Shown one piece after another: positions 53,330 to 64,000 of a stretch of 64,000 bases of DNA (position 1 is the first letter of the stretch; every line of letters begins with the position of its first letter). The stretch covers positions 496,001 to 560,000 of the forward strand of contig NZ_LMAU01000003.1 of NCBI RefSeq assembly GCF_001441535.1, given 5' to 3'. The notes under the pieces were generated by a model. That model did no database searches and was not told where the DNA came from. It worked only from the letters and a program-made list of their open reading frames with translations. Made by a program: the position numbers and the translations under genes. The DNA comes from Tsuneonella troitsensis (GTDB lineage Bacteria > Pseudomonadota > Alphaproteobacteria > Sphingomonadales > Sphingomonadaceae).

Positions 53330-55236
53330 CGCAGCGGAAGGAGCTTGCGAATGATCGCTTCGGCGGCATCGTCGGCGCTCATTTCGACGGTGTTGACGAC
53401 GATGTCCGGGTTTTCCGGCGCCTCGTACGGACTGTCGATCCCGGTGAAGTTCTTGAGCTGTCCGGCGCGCGCCTTCTTGTACAATCCCTTCACGTCGCGC
53501 GCCTCGGCGACTTCGAGCGGGGTGTCGACGAAAATTTCGACGAACTCGCCTTCGGGCAGCATGTCGCGCACCATCTGGCGCTCGGCGCGAAACGGGCTGA
53601 TGAAGGCGGTGAGGACGATGAGGCCCGCGTCGGCCATCAGCTTTGCGACTTCGCCGATGCGGCGGATGTTCTCGATGCGGTCCGCTCCGGTGAACCCGAG
53701 ATCCTTGTTCAGCCCGTGGCGCACGTTGTCGCCGTCGAGCAGGAAGGTGTGACGGTTCATCAGGTTGAGCCGCTTTTCCACCGCGTCCGCGATGGTCGAC
53801 TTGCCCGATCCGGACAGGCCGGTGAACCACAGCACCAGCGGCTTCTGGTTCTTCAGCGCGGCGTGATCCTCTCGCGTGACGCTCGTCGCCTGCCAGTGCA
53901 CGTTCTGCGCGCGGCGCAAGCTGAAGTGGAGCATGCCTGCTCCGACCGTGCGGTTGGTGAGCTTGTCGATCAGGATGAACCCGCCGAGCGAGCGATTGTC
54001 CGCATAGGCCTCGAACACGATGGGTTTGTCGGTGGTGATCTCGGCCACGCCGATCGCATTGAGATTGAGCGTCTTGGCGGCGAGATGCTCCAGCGTGTTG
54101 ACGTTGATCTCGTACTTCGGCTCCGCGACGGTGGCGGTGACCGTTTGGCTTGCAAGCTTGAGCCAGTAGCCACGTCCCGGCAACAGAGCTTCGTCGTCGA
54201 GCCAGACCAGCGTCGCTTCGAACTGGTCAGAGACTTCGGGCGGCGCGTCGGCAGCCGCGATCACGTTCCCGCGCGAGCAGTCGATCTCGTCGTCCAGCGT
54301 CAGCGTGACCGACTGGCCAGCCTGCGCCTGAGCCAGGTCACCTCCGAAGGCTACGACCGACTTGACCGTGCTCGTCCTGCCCGACGGCAGCACGCGCACC
54401 GCGTCGCCGGGTTTCACGGTCCCGCTGGCGATCAATCCGGCGAACCCGCGAAAGTCCAGGTTCGGGCGGTTGACCCATTGCACCGGCATTCGAAACGGCT
54501 TCTCGGCGTCGTTAGCCGCATTCACCTCGACATTTTCGAGATGCTCGATGAGCGGCGGTCCGTCGTACCACGGCGTATTGTCCGAGCGCGCGGTAATGTT
54601 GTCGCCCTTGAAGCCCGAGATCGGAATGGCCGTAAAACGCTCGATCCCGATGCTCTCGGCGAAAGCGGCATAGTCGGCCACTATCGCATCGTATGTGGCC
54701 TGGTCGAAGCCGACGAGGTCCATCTTGTTCACCGCCAGCACGAGATTGCGGATGCCGAGCTGGTGGCAGAGGAAACTGTGTCGCCGCGTCTGGACCAGCA
54801 CGCCCTTGCGCGCGTCGACGAGGATCACCGCCAGGTCGGCCGTGCTTGCGCCGGTGACCATGTTGCGCGTGTACTGTTCGTGGCCCGGGCAATCGGCGAC
54901 GATGAACTTGCGTTTCTCGGTCGCGAAAAAGCGATAGGCGACGTCGATCGTGATGCCCTGTTCACGCTCCGCGGCGAGGCCGTCGACGAGGAGGGCGAAG
55001 TCGATCTCCTGTCCCTGCGTGCCGACCCGCTTGCTGTCGCTTTCTAGCGCGGAGAGCTGGTCCTCGAAGATCATCCTGCTGTCGTAGAGCAGCCGGCCGA
55101 TCAGCGTCGATTTGCCGTCGTCCACGCTGCCGCAGGTGATGAAGCGCAGCATGGTCTTGGCTTGGTGCGCCGAGAGGTAGGCGTCTATGTCCTCGGCGAT
55201 CAGCGCGTCGGTGCGGAAAGTCGGATCGGCGGGCAT
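53326..55236 (-). CDS. cysNC: Bifunctional sulfate adenylyltransferase subunit 1 / APS kinase
   Basis: A 636-residue fusion. The N-terminal GTPase half (CysN) has GSVDDGKS (36-43), [12 protein letters not shown] and NKMDL. The C-terminal APS kinase half (CysC) has GLSGSGKS (473-480) and [12 protein letters not shown]. With CysD it makes APS from sulfate and ATP, driven by GTP hydrolysis, then phosphorylates it to PAPS. Fusion of CysN and CysC is common in alphaproteobacteria. Overlaps of 1 nt with cysD and 4 nt with cysQ indicate one operon. Confidence 0.97.
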   Translation of the reverse strand: MPADPTFRTDALIAEDIDAYLSAHQAKTMLRFITCGSVDDGKSTLIGRLLYDSRMIFEDQLSALESDSKRVGTQGQEIDFALLVDGLAAEREQGITIDVAYRFFATEKRKFIVADCPGHEQYTRNMVTGASTADLAVILVDARKGVLVQTRRHSFLCHQLGIRNLVLAVNKMDLVGFDQATYDAIVADYAAFAESIGIERFTAIPISGFKGDNITARSDNTPWYDGPPLIEHLENVEVNAANDAEKPFRMPVQWVNRPNLDFRGFAGLIASGTVKPGDAVRVLPSGRTSTVKSVVAFGGDLAQAQAGQSVTLTLDDEIDCSRGNVIAAADAPPEVSDQFEATLVWLDDEALLPGRGYWLKLASQTVTATVAEPKYEINVNTLEHLAAKTLNLNAIGVAEITTDKPIVFEAYADNRSLGGFILIDKLTNRTVGAGMLHFSLRRAQNVHWQATSVTREDHAALKNQKPLVLWFTGLSGSGKSTIADAVEKRLNLMNRHTFLLDGDNVRHGLNKDLGFTGADRIENIRRIGEVAKLMADAGLIVLTAFISPFRAERQMVRDMLPEGEFVEIFVDTPLEVAEARDVKGLYKKARAGQLKNFTGIDSPYEAPENPDIVVNTVEMSADDAAEAIIRKLLPLR

Positions 55237-56150
55237 CAGAAATAGCCCTCCTGCTTCTTCTTCTCCATCGAGGCATCGCCGCCGTCACGATCGATGACGC
55301 GGCCTTGGCGCTCGGACGTCGTGGTCAGCAGCATTTCCTGCACGACGTCGGCCAAGGTCGCGGCTTCGCTCTCGACCGCACCGGTCAGCGGAAAACACCC
55401 GAGGGTGCGGAAGCGGATCGACCGCTCGGTGATTTCGGGGCGGTAACCGAGCACGCTTTCGAGCCGGTCGATATCGTCGGCCATGAACAGCCCGCCGTCG
55501 AGTTCGTAGGTTGGGCGCGGGGCCGAAAAGTACAGCGGCACGATCTCGATGCCTTCGGCCATGATGTATTGCCAGATGTCGAGCTCGGTCCAGTTCGACA
55601 GCGGAAACACCCGAATGCTCTCGCCCTTCCTGATCCGCGCGTTGTAAAGGTTCCACAATTCGGGCCGCTGGTTCTTCGGGTCCCAGCCATGGCTGGCGGT
55701 GCGGAAGCTGAAGATGCGTTCCTTCGCGCGGCTTTTCTCCTCGTCCCGCCGCGCGCCGCCGAACGCCGCATCGAAACCGTAGTGATCGAGCGCCTGCTTG
55801 AGACCTTCGGTCTTCCACATGTCGGTATGCAAAGGCCCGTGGTCGAACGGATTGATACCTTTTGCCTCGGCTTCGGGATTGCGATGGACCAGCAGTTCCA
55901 TGCCCGCGTCGCGCGCGCTCTTCTCGCGCAGCTCGTACATCGCCTTGAATTTCCACGTGGTATCGACGTGAAGGAGCGGGAAAGGCGGGGGCGCGGGATG
56001 GAAGGCCTTCTTGGCGAGGTGCAGCATGACTGCGCTGTCCTTGCCGATCGAGTAGAGCATCACCGGCCTGTCAGCCTCGGCCACCACCTCACGCATGATG
56101 TGGATGCTTTCGGCCTCGAGCCGCTCGAGATGGGTCAACGTCGAAGGCAT
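55236..56150 (-). CDS. cysD: Sulfate adenylyltransferase subunit 2
   Basis: A 304-residue adenylyl-transferring subunit of ATP sulfurylase, in the PAPS-reductase/N-type ATP pyrophosphatase fold. The PP-loop reads [15 protein letters not shown] (about residues 31-45); family stretches [19 protein letters not shown] and [21 protein letters not shown] follow. The C-terminal end [10 protein letters not shown] is typical of CysD. It heads the cysD-cysNC-cysQ operon, which starts in the 86 bases after malQ. Confidence 0.97.
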   Translation of the reverse strand: MPSTLTHLERLEAESIHIMREVVAEADRPVMLYSIGKDSAVMLHLAKKAFHPAPPPFPLLHVDTTWKFKAMYELREKSARDAGMELLVHRNPEAEAKGINPFDHGPLHTDMWKTEGLKQALDHYGFDAAFGGARRDEEKSRAKERIFSFRTASHGWDPKNQRPELWNLYNARIRKGESIRVFPLSNWTELDIWQYIMAEGIEIVPLYFSAPRPTYELDGGLFMADDIDRLESVLGYRPEITERSIRFRTLGCFPLTGAVESEAATLADVVQEMLLTTTSERQGRVIDRDGGDASMEKKKQEGYF

Positions 56151-56236
56151 GAATAAGGGTCTGGTCTCTCGCAGCAGTTGCGGGCGCCAGTGGCATAGCC
56201 CGCGCGTCGGTTCGATGGCAAAAGGGCTTTGCGGCC

Positions 56237-58237
56237 TTAAAGTTTGCCGTCTCCAGTGGCGTTTGGCTCCGCACGCTCACTCAGCAGTCCGAGCCTTTGG
56301 GTCACAACCGGCTGCGCGAGCAAATCCCCAATCGGTGCATTGTGTCGACGTCGCCAGTTCGGGTGCAGTGCCGTGGTGCCGGGAAGGTTAGGCTGTTCGA
56401 TGTCTCCCAAAAGGTCTTCCATCGGAATAATGGCGAGTGGCGAGGGCGTAGCGGCCACGTGGGCGATCGCGGCATCAATCGCAGCTTCGGGCGTTTCGGG
56501 CGCCGGTCGCGGGGCGCCCCGACCGATGGTGGACCACAACAGGCCCCGGTCCCAGTCGCGATCGGCTTCGACTGCGGAGCGCTCGATTCCCGGTGGCAGG
56601 CGGCCGCAATCCTCTGCCCAGTCGATGTCGCGTCCGCTCCACCAGCCGGCGACCGTGGCCGTATCATGGGTCCCGGTCATCGCGACGGAGTCCGACGCGT
56701 AATCTGGAGAGCCGATGAAGCCATGGTCGTACGCGCGCTGGAACCACAGCACTTCCATGCCGAGCAGGCCGCGCCGTGCGACCGCCTCGGCAAATCCGTG
56801 GGGACTGGTGCCCAGGTTCTCGACGATCACGATTGCATCAGCCCGGCCGGCTTCCAACGCCAGCAACCCCAACAGATCCTCGAAGGGATAGCCGAGGTAT
56901 GCCCCATCGGTGGCTCCGCCACCGTCGGGGATGACCCACAGCCGCTCAAGACCGAAAGCATGGTCGACCCGCAGGCCGCCGCCAGCTGCAAAGCCGGCGC
57001 GGAGCATCTCGATGAAGGGCGCATAGCCCGCACGTCGAAGCCCGGCAGGCGAGAAGGTGCTGAGGCACCAGTTCTGCCCCAGCGGGCCGAGCGGGTCCGG
57101 GGGAGCGCCCACGGTCAGCCCCTCCAGCATCGTGTCGCTCAGCGACCAGCAGTCGCTACCGTTGGGATCGACGCCCACTGCCAGATCGGCGATCAGGCCC
57201 AAGCTCATCCCCCCTTCGCGCGCGGCAGACTGGCTGGCCGCGAGACCCGAGCGGGCGAGCCACTGGACGAACAGATGGAACTCGATCTCGTCCGCGTTCT
57301 CGCGTGCAAACTGGGCAACGAGCGGTTTCGCAGGATCGCGGTACCCGCTCGGCCAGTTCCGCCATCCGCGCGCTCCGCGGGGGGCGAAGTGGCAGTAGAG
57401 CGCGTCGAATAACGCGTGGCGGCGCAGGTCGGATTCGTCGTTCGCCGGATCTGCCGCAATCCGTGCGCGGGTCTGCTGGTCGAGGCTTGCGAATGCCATG
57501 CGCAGCTGCGCGAAATGCGCGGGAAGGGCATCCTGCCAGTCGATAAGTGGTGCACACTTGGCCTGAGGCAGGGGCGGGAGGCCGGCGAGCGCCGGATCGC
57601 CCATCGCTCCGTTCAGGAATATCCGGCTCGAAGGCGAATAGGGGCTGAAATCGCGCCCCTCGCCGGGAAAGAGGGCATGGACAGGATTGATCGCCAAGGC
57701 TGCTGCACCCCTGCCGGCAAATGCGCGTGCGGCCGCAGCAAGTTCCGCGAAGGTGCCGAAAGCACTCGATCGATCACCCCGTAGCGCAGGTATCTGGATT
57801 GCCGCCGCCCACTTGCGGGCCGATGCAGGCAGGCTGGGCGCGCGTTGGGGCGCGACCGCCAGCCGGGTCGCCTGGCCGTCGATCGAGAGGTCGTAATAAC
57901 CGGGCCGATCGGGGGCCAGGAACCCTGCCCCGTCGACGATCAGCCCCAACGTCGCCCCGTCTTCACCGGTTGCCTCGGCCCGGACCGGCACGAACGGCAA
58001 CTCGAAACGCTTGCCCGCGTCCGCCACGATGAGCGACGGAAGGCCCTGTTCTACTGTCGCGCGGTCCATCCCCAGCCGAGCGAGAATCGCTTCGAGCGTC
58101 TCATCCGGCACAACGCGCTCGCGACCGGTGACATCGCGCCAGTGTCGGGCGAGACCGGCGGCGGCGGCTAACTGGTGAAGCGGGTCGATAGGGTCCTCGT
58201 GGGCATGGGGGTCGCGACAAAGCGGATCCTGCATCAT
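56237..58237 (-). CDS. malQ: 4-alpha-glucanotransferase (amylomaltase)
   Basis: A 666-residue GH77 enzyme that transfers maltodextrin segments. The nucleophile region is [15 protein letters not shown], the acid/base region [10 protein letters not shown], and the third carboxylate is in [13 protein letters not shown] start it at ATG 58237 (MMQDPLCRD); the long upstream reading runs over glgP and is not real. It is divergent from glgP with 120 bases between, so the glycogen genes probably share a control region. Normal length. Confidence 0.93.
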   Translation of the reverse strand: MMQDPLCRDPHAHEDPIDPLHQLAAAAGLARHWRDVTGRERVVPDETLEAILARLGMDRATVEQGLPSLIVADAGKRFELPFVPVRAEATGEDGATLGLIVDGAGFLAPDRPGYYDLSIDGQATRLAVAPQRAPSLPASARKWAAAIQIPALRGDRSSAFGTFAELAAAARAFAGRGAAALAINPVHALFPGEGRDFSPYSPSSRIFLNGAMGDPALAGLPPLPQAKCAPLIDWQDALPAHFAQLRMAFASLDQQTRARIAADPANDESDLRRHALFDALYCHFAPRGARGWRNWPSGYRDPAKPLVAQFARENADEIEFHLFVQWLARSGLAASQSAAREGGMSLGLIADLAVGVDPNGSDCWSLSDTMLEGLTVGAPPDPLGPLGQNWCLSTFSPAGLRRAGYAPFIEMLRAGFAAGGGLRVDHAFGLERLWVIPDGGGATDGAYLGYPFEDLLGLLALEAGRADAIVIVENLGTSPHGFAEAVARRGLLGMEVLWFQRAYDHGFIGSPDYASDSVAMTGTHDTATVAGWWSGRDIDWAEDCGRLPPGIERSAVEADRDWDRGLLWSTIGRGAPRPAPETPEAAIDAAIAHVAATPSPLAIIPMEDLLGDIEQPNLPGTTALHPNWRRRHNAPIGDLLAQPVVTQRLGLLSERAEPNATGDGKL

Positions 58238-58357
58238 CGCTCGATGTCCCGCTGGCAAGTGTTCTTGATGCAGTGCAGCATGCTGCAATCGTATGCGAGT
58301 CGACTTTGCTCCCGCGGTCGGCCAACGCTGGGCGGCCGATCGGTCCGGTCGGGACGG

Positions 58358-60820
58358 ATGCGCATTCTCAAACCAGGGTTCGCAACTGCGATCCCGGAAG
58401 ACAGGGACTTTCGGCACGCAATGGATACCAGGCACGCCCTCGAACAGCGGATCGTCAAGGTCCTGCGTCACCGCGTGGGCAAGAACGAGCGCGCCGCCAA
58501 GCCGCACGACTGGTACAACGCCGCCGTCTATGCCCTGCGCGACGATGTGATCGATGCGTGGATCGCGTCGACCACCCGCACCCACGATACCAAGGGCAAG
58601 CGCGTCTATTACCTCAGCCTCGAATTCCTGATCGGCAGGCTCTTGCGCGATGCGATGTCCAACCTCGACCTGACGGGCGAGATGGAAGAGGCCCTGGCAA
58701 GCCTGGGCCTGGACCTTGCGGCCGTGGAGGAACTCGAGCCCGATGCCGCGCTCGGCAACGGCGGATTGGGACGGCTTGCCGCCTGCTTCATGGAAAGCCT
58801 CGCCAGCCTCGACATCCCTGCCTACGGATACGGCATTCGCTACGTGAACGGGATGTTCCGGCAGCGCATCGACGACGGCTGGCAGGTGGAACTGCCCGAG
58901 ACATGGTTGGCGCACGGCAATCCGTGGGAATTCGAAAGGCCCGAAAGCGCCTATCCGGTCGGTTTCGGGGGAGAGGTCGTGGCGGACGGGGAACGCGCCA
59001 CCTGGAATCCTGCCGAGGTGATCGAGGCGGTTGCGGTCGATACTCCGGTTGTCGGCTGGCGCGGCAAGCGGGTGAACACACTGCGGCTCTGGACCGCAAA
59101 TGCGCTCGATCCGATCAAGCTCGATGAATTCAACGCAGGCGACCACCTTGGTGCGCTTGCGGGGCAGCTACGAGCGGATACCCTCGTGCGCGTGCTTTAT
59201 CCTGCGGACGGTTCGCCCGCGGGGCAGGAACTGCGTTTGCGGCAGGAGTTCTTTTTCTCGTCGGCATCGATCCAGGACATCGTTCGCCGCCACGCGCAGT
59301 ATCACGGCGACGTACGCACGTTGCCCGACAAGGCGGCCATCCAGCTCAACGACACGCATCCCTCGGTCGCGGTCGCCGAGCTCATGCGATTGCTGATCGA
59401 CGAGCACGCGATACCCTTTGCAGAAGCGTGGGACATAACCAAGCGGACGATCAGCTACACCAACCACACCCTGTTGCCCGAGGCGCTGGAAAGCTGGCCG
59501 CACGCGCTGTTCGAGCGGCTGCTGCCCCGCCACATGCAAATCGTCTATGCCATCAATGCGGTGGTTTTGCGGGAAGCGCGCGAGGCCGGTCTCACCCCGG
59601 AGGCGATCTCCTCGATCTCGTTGATCGACGAGCATGGCGAGCGCCGGGTGCGCATGGCGAACCTGGCATTCGCCGGATCGCACAGCATCAACGGGGTGGC
59701 GGCGCTTCACACCGAACTAATGAAGCAGACCGTCTTTGCGGACCTGCACTCGCTCTATCCGGACCGCATCAACAACAAGACCAACGGCGTCACCCCGCGG
59801 CGCTGGTTGCAGCAGTGCAATCCGCGCCTCACCGGCCTGATCCGCGAGGCCATCGGCGATGGCTTCCTCGACGACGCCGAGCAGCTCGAGGCGCTGGCCG
59901 ATCATGCCGACGATGCCGCGTTCGGTGAGCGGATCGACGCGGTCAAACGCGCGAACAAGGTGGACCTTGCCCAGCACCTGACCGACCTCACCGGCGTCCA
60001 GCTCGATCCCGATGCGATGTTCGACGTACAGGTCAAACGCATCCACGAATACAAACGACAGTTGCTGAATCTTCTCGAAACGGTCGCGCTCTACGATCAG
60101 ATCCGCAGCCATCCCGAACGCGACTGGGCACCGCGGGTGAAGATCTTCGGCGGCAAGGCGGCGTCGAGCTACCACAACGCCAAGCTGATCATAAAACTCG
60201 CTAACGACGTTGCGCGTCGGGTGAACGGCGATCCTGCGGTCGGCGACCTCCTGAAGGTCGTGTTCGTCCCGAACTACAACGTCAGCCTGGCCGAACGGAT
60301 CATTCCCGCAGCCGACCTCTCCGAACAGATCAGCACCGCGGGCATGGAAGCTTCGGGCACCGGGAACATGAAGTTCGCCCTGAACGGCGCGCTGACCATC
60401 GGCACCCTGGACGGTGCGAACATCGAGATCCTCGAACGCGTCGGCGCGGACAACATGTTCATCTTCGGCCTGACGGCCGAGGAAGTGTCCGCCAAGCGAA
60501 ACGCGGGCTATGACCCGCGCTCGGTGATCGAGGGGTCGAGTGAACTGGCGCAGGCAGTGCACTCCATCGCAAGCGGGGTTTTCAGTCCCGACGATCCCTC
60601 GCGGTTCGCGGATTGGATGGGCGGCTTGATGTCGAGCGACTGGTTCATGTTGGCCGCCGATTTCGACGCTTATGCGGCCGCGCAGCGGTCGGTCGACGAT
60701 CGCTGGCGCGATCGCAGGGCGTGGAGGGAAAGCGCGATCCGAAATATCGCCAACGTCGGCTGGTTCTCATCCGACCGGACGATTTCCGAATACGCCCGCG
60801 AAATCTGGAACGTCGCTTGA
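58358..60820 (+). CDS. glgP: Glycogen/maltodextrin phosphorylase
   Basis: An 820-residue GT35 enzyme that releases glucose-1-phosphate from glycogen. Motifs are KRVYYLSLEFLIGRLL, DAALGNGGLGRLAACFMES and the PLP-lysine motif EASGTGNMKFALNG. The start is uncertain: ATG 58358 gives 820 residues, while ATG 58421 gives 799 and begins closer to the conserved N-terminal helix. The TGA overlaps the TTG start of glgB, so the two are coupled. Confidence 0.95.
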   Translation: MRILKPGFATAIPEDRDFRHAMDTRHALEQRIVKVLRHRVGKNERAAKPHDWYNAAVYALRDDVIDAWIASTTRTHDTKGKRVYYLSLEFLIGRLLRDAMSNLDLTGEMEEALASLGLDLAAVEELEPDAALGNGGLGRLAACFMESLASLDIPAYGYGIRYVNGMFRQRIDDGWQVELPETWLAHGNPWEFERPESAYPVGFGGEVVADGERATWNPAEVIEAVAVDTPVVGWRGKRVNTLRLWTANALDPIKLDEFNAGDHLGALAGQLRADTLVRVLYPADGSPAGQELRLRQEFFFSSASIQDIVRRHAQYHGDVRTLPDKAAIQLNDTHPSVAVAELMRLLIDEHAIPFAEAWDITKRTISYTNHTLLPEALESWPHALFERLLPRHMQIVYAINAVVLREAREAGLTPEAISSISLIDEHGERRVRMANLAFAGSHSINGVAALHTELMKQTVFADLHSLYPDRINNKTNGVTPRRWLQQCNPRLTGLIREAIGDGFLDDAEQLEALADHADDAAFGERIDAVKRANKVDLAQHLTDLTGVQLDPDAMFDVQVKRIHEYKRQLLNLLETVALYDQIRSHPERDWAPRVKIFGGKAASSYHNAKLIIKLANDVARRVNGDPAVGDLLKVVFVPNYNVSLAERIIPAADLSEQISTAGMEASGTGNMKFALNGALTIGTLDGANIEILERVGADNMFIFGLTAEEVSAKRNAGYDPRSVIEGSSELAQAVHSIASGVFSPDDPSRFADWMGGLMSSDWFMLAADFDAYAAAQRSVDDRWRDRRAWRESAIRNIANVGWFSSDRTISEYAREIWNVA

Positions 60821-62985
60821 AGCCGCCGCCCGCCGCGATCGACGCATTGCTGGCGGGAACACATTCCGATCCCTTCTCCCTGCTTGGCTCGCACGACGGG
60901 CCGGGCGGCACGTTCGCGCGGGCGATCCTTCCGGCGACCGAGGAAGCGGTCGCGTATTCGCTTCGCGGCGGCATTCTGGGGAAGCTGACACGGGTCGACG
61001 AGCGGGGCCTGTTCGAAGGAAAACTGCGCGGAAAGCCCAAACCGGTCAAATATCGCTGTCGGTCGCAGGCAAACGAGTGGTGGGTCACCGATCCCTATAG
61101 CTTCGGGCCGGTGCTCGGCCCCGTCGACGACTTGCTGGTTGCGCAGGGCACGCATTACCGCCTGTTCGACAAGTTGGGTGCCCACCCGATCGAACATGAA
61201 GGCTGTCACGGGGTCCACTTCGCCGTCTGGGCGCCCAACGCCCGGCTCGTCAGCCTGGTGGGCGACTTCAACGACTGGGACGGCGCGCGCCATCCGATGC
61301 GCGCCCGCCAGAGCGTCGGCATCTGGGAGATTTTCATCCCCGATATCGGCGAGGGGCAGGCATACAAGTACCGGATCGTCGGGGCTGACGGAGCCTTGCA
61401 GCCGCTCAAGGCCGATCCGTTCGCCTTCGCTTCCGAATTGCGCCCGAAGACGGCGTCGATCGTCGCGCGGGCCGGCAAGGCGGAATGGGGTGACCAGGAC
61501 CATCGCGCCCATTGGTCTTCGGTCGATCCCCGGCGCGAGGCGATCTCGATCTACGAAGTCCACCCGGGATCTTGGCAGCGCAACCCGCACGACTGGTTCC
61601 TGACCTGGGACGAACTGGCCGAGCGGCTAATCCCCTACGTGGTCGAAATGGGTTTCACCCATATCGAATTCATGCCCGTTTCCGAACATCCGTATGACCC
61701 GTCGTGGGGATACCAGACGACGGGTCTCTATGCCCCATCGGCCCGATTTGGCGATGTCGAAGGGTTCGCCCGTTTTGTCGATGGGGCGCACCGCGCCGGG
61801 GTTGGCGTATTGATAGACTGGGTGCCCGCGCATTTCCCGGTCGACGAACACGGATTGGCCCGGTTCGACGGTACCGCGCTCTACGAACACGAGGATCCCA
61901 AGCTCGGCTTCCATCCCGACTGGAACACCGCGATCTACAACTTCGGTCGGCGCGAAGTGCAAAGCTTCCTGGTAAACAACGCGCTGTTCTGGGCTGAGAA
62001 GTATCACGTCGACGGCCTGCGGGTCGATGCCGTGGCGTCCATGCTATACCGCGACTACAGCCGCGAGGCCGGCGAATGGATCCCCAACGAGCACGGCGGG
62101 CGCGAGAACTGGGAGGCGGCAGAGTTCCTTCGCGCGACCAACCGTGCGCTGTACGGCACGCATTCGGGGGTGATGACGGTCGCGGAGGAATCGACGGCCT
62201 GGCCCGGCGTTACCGCCCCGGCGTACGAAGAAGGACCGCGAACCGCGCTGGGCTTCGGCTTCAAGTGGAACATGGGCTTCATGCACGACACCCTCGAATA
62301 CATGGGGCGGGATCCGGTCCACCGGAAGTTTCACCATGGTGAAATCACCTTCGGCCTCCATTACGCCTTCAGCGAGAACTTCGTGCTGCCGCTGAGTCAT
62401 GACGAGGTCGTCCACGGCAAGGGCAGCCTGCTCACCAAGATGAGCGGGGCCGACGACTGGCAGAAGTTCGCTTCCCTTCGCGCCTATTACGCGCTGATGT
62501 GGGGCCATCCTGGTAAGAAGCTGCTGTTCATGGGCCAGGAATTCGCCCAGCGCCGCGAGTGGAGCGAGGAAAGGAGCCTCGACTGGGAGCTGAACCAGTC
62601 GCCGCTTCACGCCGGGGTGCGCAGCCTCGTGGCGGACCTCAACAGGCTTTATCGATCAGAGCCGGCGCTCCATGCGCGCGATTGCGAAGCCGAGGGGTTC
62701 GAGTGGCTGATCGGTGACGACGAAGCCAACTCGGTCTTCGCGTGGGTCCGCAAGGCACCGGGCGCGGCGCCGGTGGCGATCATCGCCAACATGACGCCGA
62801 CGGGGCATGACGATTACCGCGTGCCGCTCCCCCGAGACGGTCGCTGGGCCGAGGTCCTGAACAGCGATGCGCAATCCTATGGCGGCAGCGGCAAGGGAAA
62901 CCTTGGCGGGGTTTTCGCTGAAAGCGGGGCGGCCAACGTGGCCCTTCCTCCGCTTGGAACGTTGATGCTGCGATACGAAGGATAA
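60817..62985 (+). CDS. glgB: 1,4-alpha-glucan branching enzyme
   Basis: A 722-residue GH13 enzyme that makes alpha-1,6 branches. It has N-terminal N1 and CBM48 domains (GVHFAVWAPNARLVSLVGDFNDW near 125) and a catalytic barrel with the nucleophile in GLRVDAVASMLY, acid/base in VAEESTAWP and third Asp in LSHDEVVHGKGS. A TTG start (60817) overlapping the glgP stop gives the normal length; no ATG fits the conserved N-terminus. It is followed 18 bases later by glgC. Confidence 0.95.
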   Translation: MKPPPAAIDALLAGTHSDPFSLLGSHDGPGGTFARAILPATEEAVAYSLRGGILGKLTRVDERGLFEGKLRGKPKPVKYRCRSQANEWWVTDPYSFGPVLGPVDDLLVAQGTHYRLFDKLGAHPIEHEGCHGVHFAVWAPNARLVSLVGDFNDWDGARHPMRARQSVGIWEIFIPDIGEGQAYKYRIVGADGALQPLKADPFAFASELRPKTASIVARAGKAEWGDQDHRAHWSSVDPRREAISIYEVHPGSWQRNPHDWFLTWDELAERLIPYVVEMGFTHIEFMPVSEHPYDPSWGYQTTGLYAPSARFGDVEGFARFVDGAHRAGVGVLIDWVPAHFPVDEHGLARFDGTALYEHEDPKLGFHPDWNTAIYNFGRREVQSFLVNNALFWAEKYHVDGLRVDAVASMLYRDYSREAGEWIPNEHGGRENWEAAEFLRATNRALYGTHSGVMTVAEESTAWPGVTAPAYEEGPRTALGFGFKWNMGFMHDTLEYMGRDPVHRKFHHGEITFGLHYAFSENFVLPLSHDEVVHGKGSLLTKMSGADDWQKFASLRAYYALMWGHPGKKLLFMGQEFAQRREWSEERSLDWELNQSPLHAGVRSLVADLNRLYRSEPALHARDCEAEGFEWLIGDDEANSVFAWVRKAPGAAPVAIIANMTPTGHDDYRVPLPRDGRWAEVLNSDAQSYGGSGKGNLGGVFAESGAANVALPPLGTLMLRYEG

Positions 62986-63003
62986 GAAAAACAGGAGACT
63001 GGG

Positions 63004-64000
63004 ATGCGAGAGGGATGGAGTAGCAGACCGCTGGCGCGCGATGCGATGGCCTATGTCCTGGCCGGCGGTCGCGGAAGCCGCCTGATGGAACTCACCGACC
63101 GGAGAGCGAAGCCGGCGGTCTACTTCGGGGGGAAGAGCCGGATCATCGACTTCGCCCTGTCGAACGCAATCAATTCGGGCATTCGCCGGATCGGCGTCGC
63201 CACGCAGTACAAGGCGCATTCGCTGATCAGGCATATGCAGCGCGCGTGGAACTTCATGCGCCCGGAACGCAACGAGAGCTTCGACATCCTTCCTGCCAGT
63301 CAGCGTGTTTCGGAGAGCCAATGGTACGAAGGTACCGCCGACGCGGTATTCCAGAACATCGACATCATCGAAGCCCACGCGCCGCGTTACATGGTCATCC
63401 TGGCGGGCGATCATATCTACAAGATGGACTACGAATTGATGCTGCAGCAGCACGTCAATTCGGGGGCGGACGTGACGGTCGGCTGCCTCGTCGTTCCGCG
63501 ATCGGAAGCGTCCGGCTTCGGCGTGATGCACGTCGACAATACCGACCGGATCACCGCGTTCGTCGAAAAACCCAAAGACCCGCCCGGCATTCCGGGCAAC
63601 GAGGAGATGGCGCTCGCCAGCATGGGCATCTACGTGTTCGAGACGCGGTTCCTGTTCGAGCAGTTGCGCCGCGACGCCGAGGACCCGAACTCAAGGCGCG
63701 ACTTCGGCGGCGACATCATCCCCTACATCGTCAAGCACGGGAAAGCGGTCGCGCACCGTTTTACGGCCAGTTGTATTCGCGCGGCCGAGGAGATCGAGGA
63801 ATACTGGCGCGACGTCGGCACGCTCGACGCGTATTTCGACGCCAATCTCGACCTCACCGACACGGTACCAAAGCTCAACATGTACGACCGCGACTGGCCC
63901 ATCTGGACCGATGCGGTGGTCGCCGCACCGGCCAAGTTCGTCCATGACGAAGACGGCCGCCGCGGGCACGCGGTGTCCTCGCTCGTTTCCGGCGACTGCA
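63004..64000 (+). CDS. glgC: Glucose-1-phosphate adenylyltransferase, N-terminal part
   Basis: The first 332 codons; the gene runs off the right edge with no stop. GlgC makes ADP-glucose, the donor for glycogen synthesis. The nucleotide-binding motif [23 protein letters not shown] (about 17-39), substrate region [20 protein letters not shown], and GTADAVFQN plus [15 protein letters not shown] are all present. AGGAG lies before ATG 63004. It is the third gene after glgP and glgB. Confidence 0.96.
   Translation, partial: MREGWSSRPLARDAMAYVLAGGRGSRLMELTDRRAKPAVYFGGKSRIIDFALSNAINSGIRRIGVATQYKAHSLIRHMQRAWNFMRPERNESFDILPASQRVSESQWYEGTADAVFQNIDIIEAHAPRYMVILAGDHIYKMDYELMLQQHVNSGADVTVGCLVVPRSEASGFGVMHVDNTDRITAFVEKPKDPPGIPGNEEMALASMGIYVFETRFLFEQLRRDAEDPNSRRDFGGDIIPYIVKHGKAVAHRFTASCIRAAEEIEEYWRDVGTLDAYFDANLDLTDTVPKLNMYDRDWPIWTDAVVAAPAKFVHDEDGRRGHAVSSLVSGDC

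Noticed and set aside
56237-59146. Long N-terminal extension of malQ
   Set aside because: The extra 300 residues run antisense through glgP, and malQ family similarity begins at 58237.

Overview
The window reads as chromosome of an alphaproteobacterium of the Sphingomonadales, most like the Erythrobacteraceae/Sphingomonadaceae. The evidence is high GC, many 1-4 nt gene overlaps with GTG or TTG starts, an OxyR-type regulator beside RNase D, YciB/FtsY/MtaB/DapF in one operon, and the dehydrogenase pair MmsA/MmsB. I cannot name the genus from sequence alone.

Left host block (1-24.4 kb). A cytochrome c maturation operon (ccmC end, ccmD, ccmE, ccmF, ccmG, ccmH, ccmI) is followed by the potassium transporter kup. 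A reverse operon dapF-mtaB-ftsY-yciB comes next. Then come a GGDEF/EAL protein, an EVE-domain protein, a CsbD protein, an LplT-like MFS carrier, pgsA, a TPR protein, oxyR and rnd. The block closes with aspS, acpP, fabF, mltG, a 2H phosphoesterase and a tRNA-Met gene.

Genomic island (about 24.37-44.61 kb). The last 48 bases of the tRNA-Met plus 5 flanking bases (24317-24369) are repeated exactly at 44612-44664, which marks attL and attR of an integrated element of about 20 kb. Its composition looks lower in GC than the flanks. It carries an intact tyrosine integrase (34376-35323) and two decayed integrase 3' ends. The cargo looks like defence: a KAP-like P-loop NTPase; an operon of SNase-like, Excalibur, Nudix and SRA-HNH genes; a ClpP-like periplasmic protein; a zinc-finger protein next to a PD-(D/E)XK nuclease; an Mrr-type nuclease; and a nucleotidyltransferase fused to an unknown domain. 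About 1.6 kb (32.4-33.97 kb) has no convincing gene but holds a run of strong hairpins. A 14-bp palindrome, GTAGACGCGTCTAC, recurs three times (plus one near-copy) in the island.

Most interesting part. At 40.2-44.1 kb there is a compact lanthipeptide operon. It encodes a precursor with two tandem units (ITTCCATN / ITSCCVSN), a three-domain lanthionine synthetase that keeps LanC zinc ligands, and a serine hydrolase. It is bounded on both sides by the same arrangement of palindrome, 15 nt and att-like core. One copy is the functional attR side and the other is a decayed relic at 40.1 kb. This suggests a discrete cassette that joined the island by a second integration.

Right host block (44.7-64 kb). 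It holds moaA, moeA, a LysR regulator divergent from mmsA-mmsB, a sugar MFS carrier, and moaD-moaE. Next are cysQ-cysNC-cysD for sulfate activation. Last is the glycogen cluster malQ / glgP-glgB-glgC, with glgC running off the end of the window.
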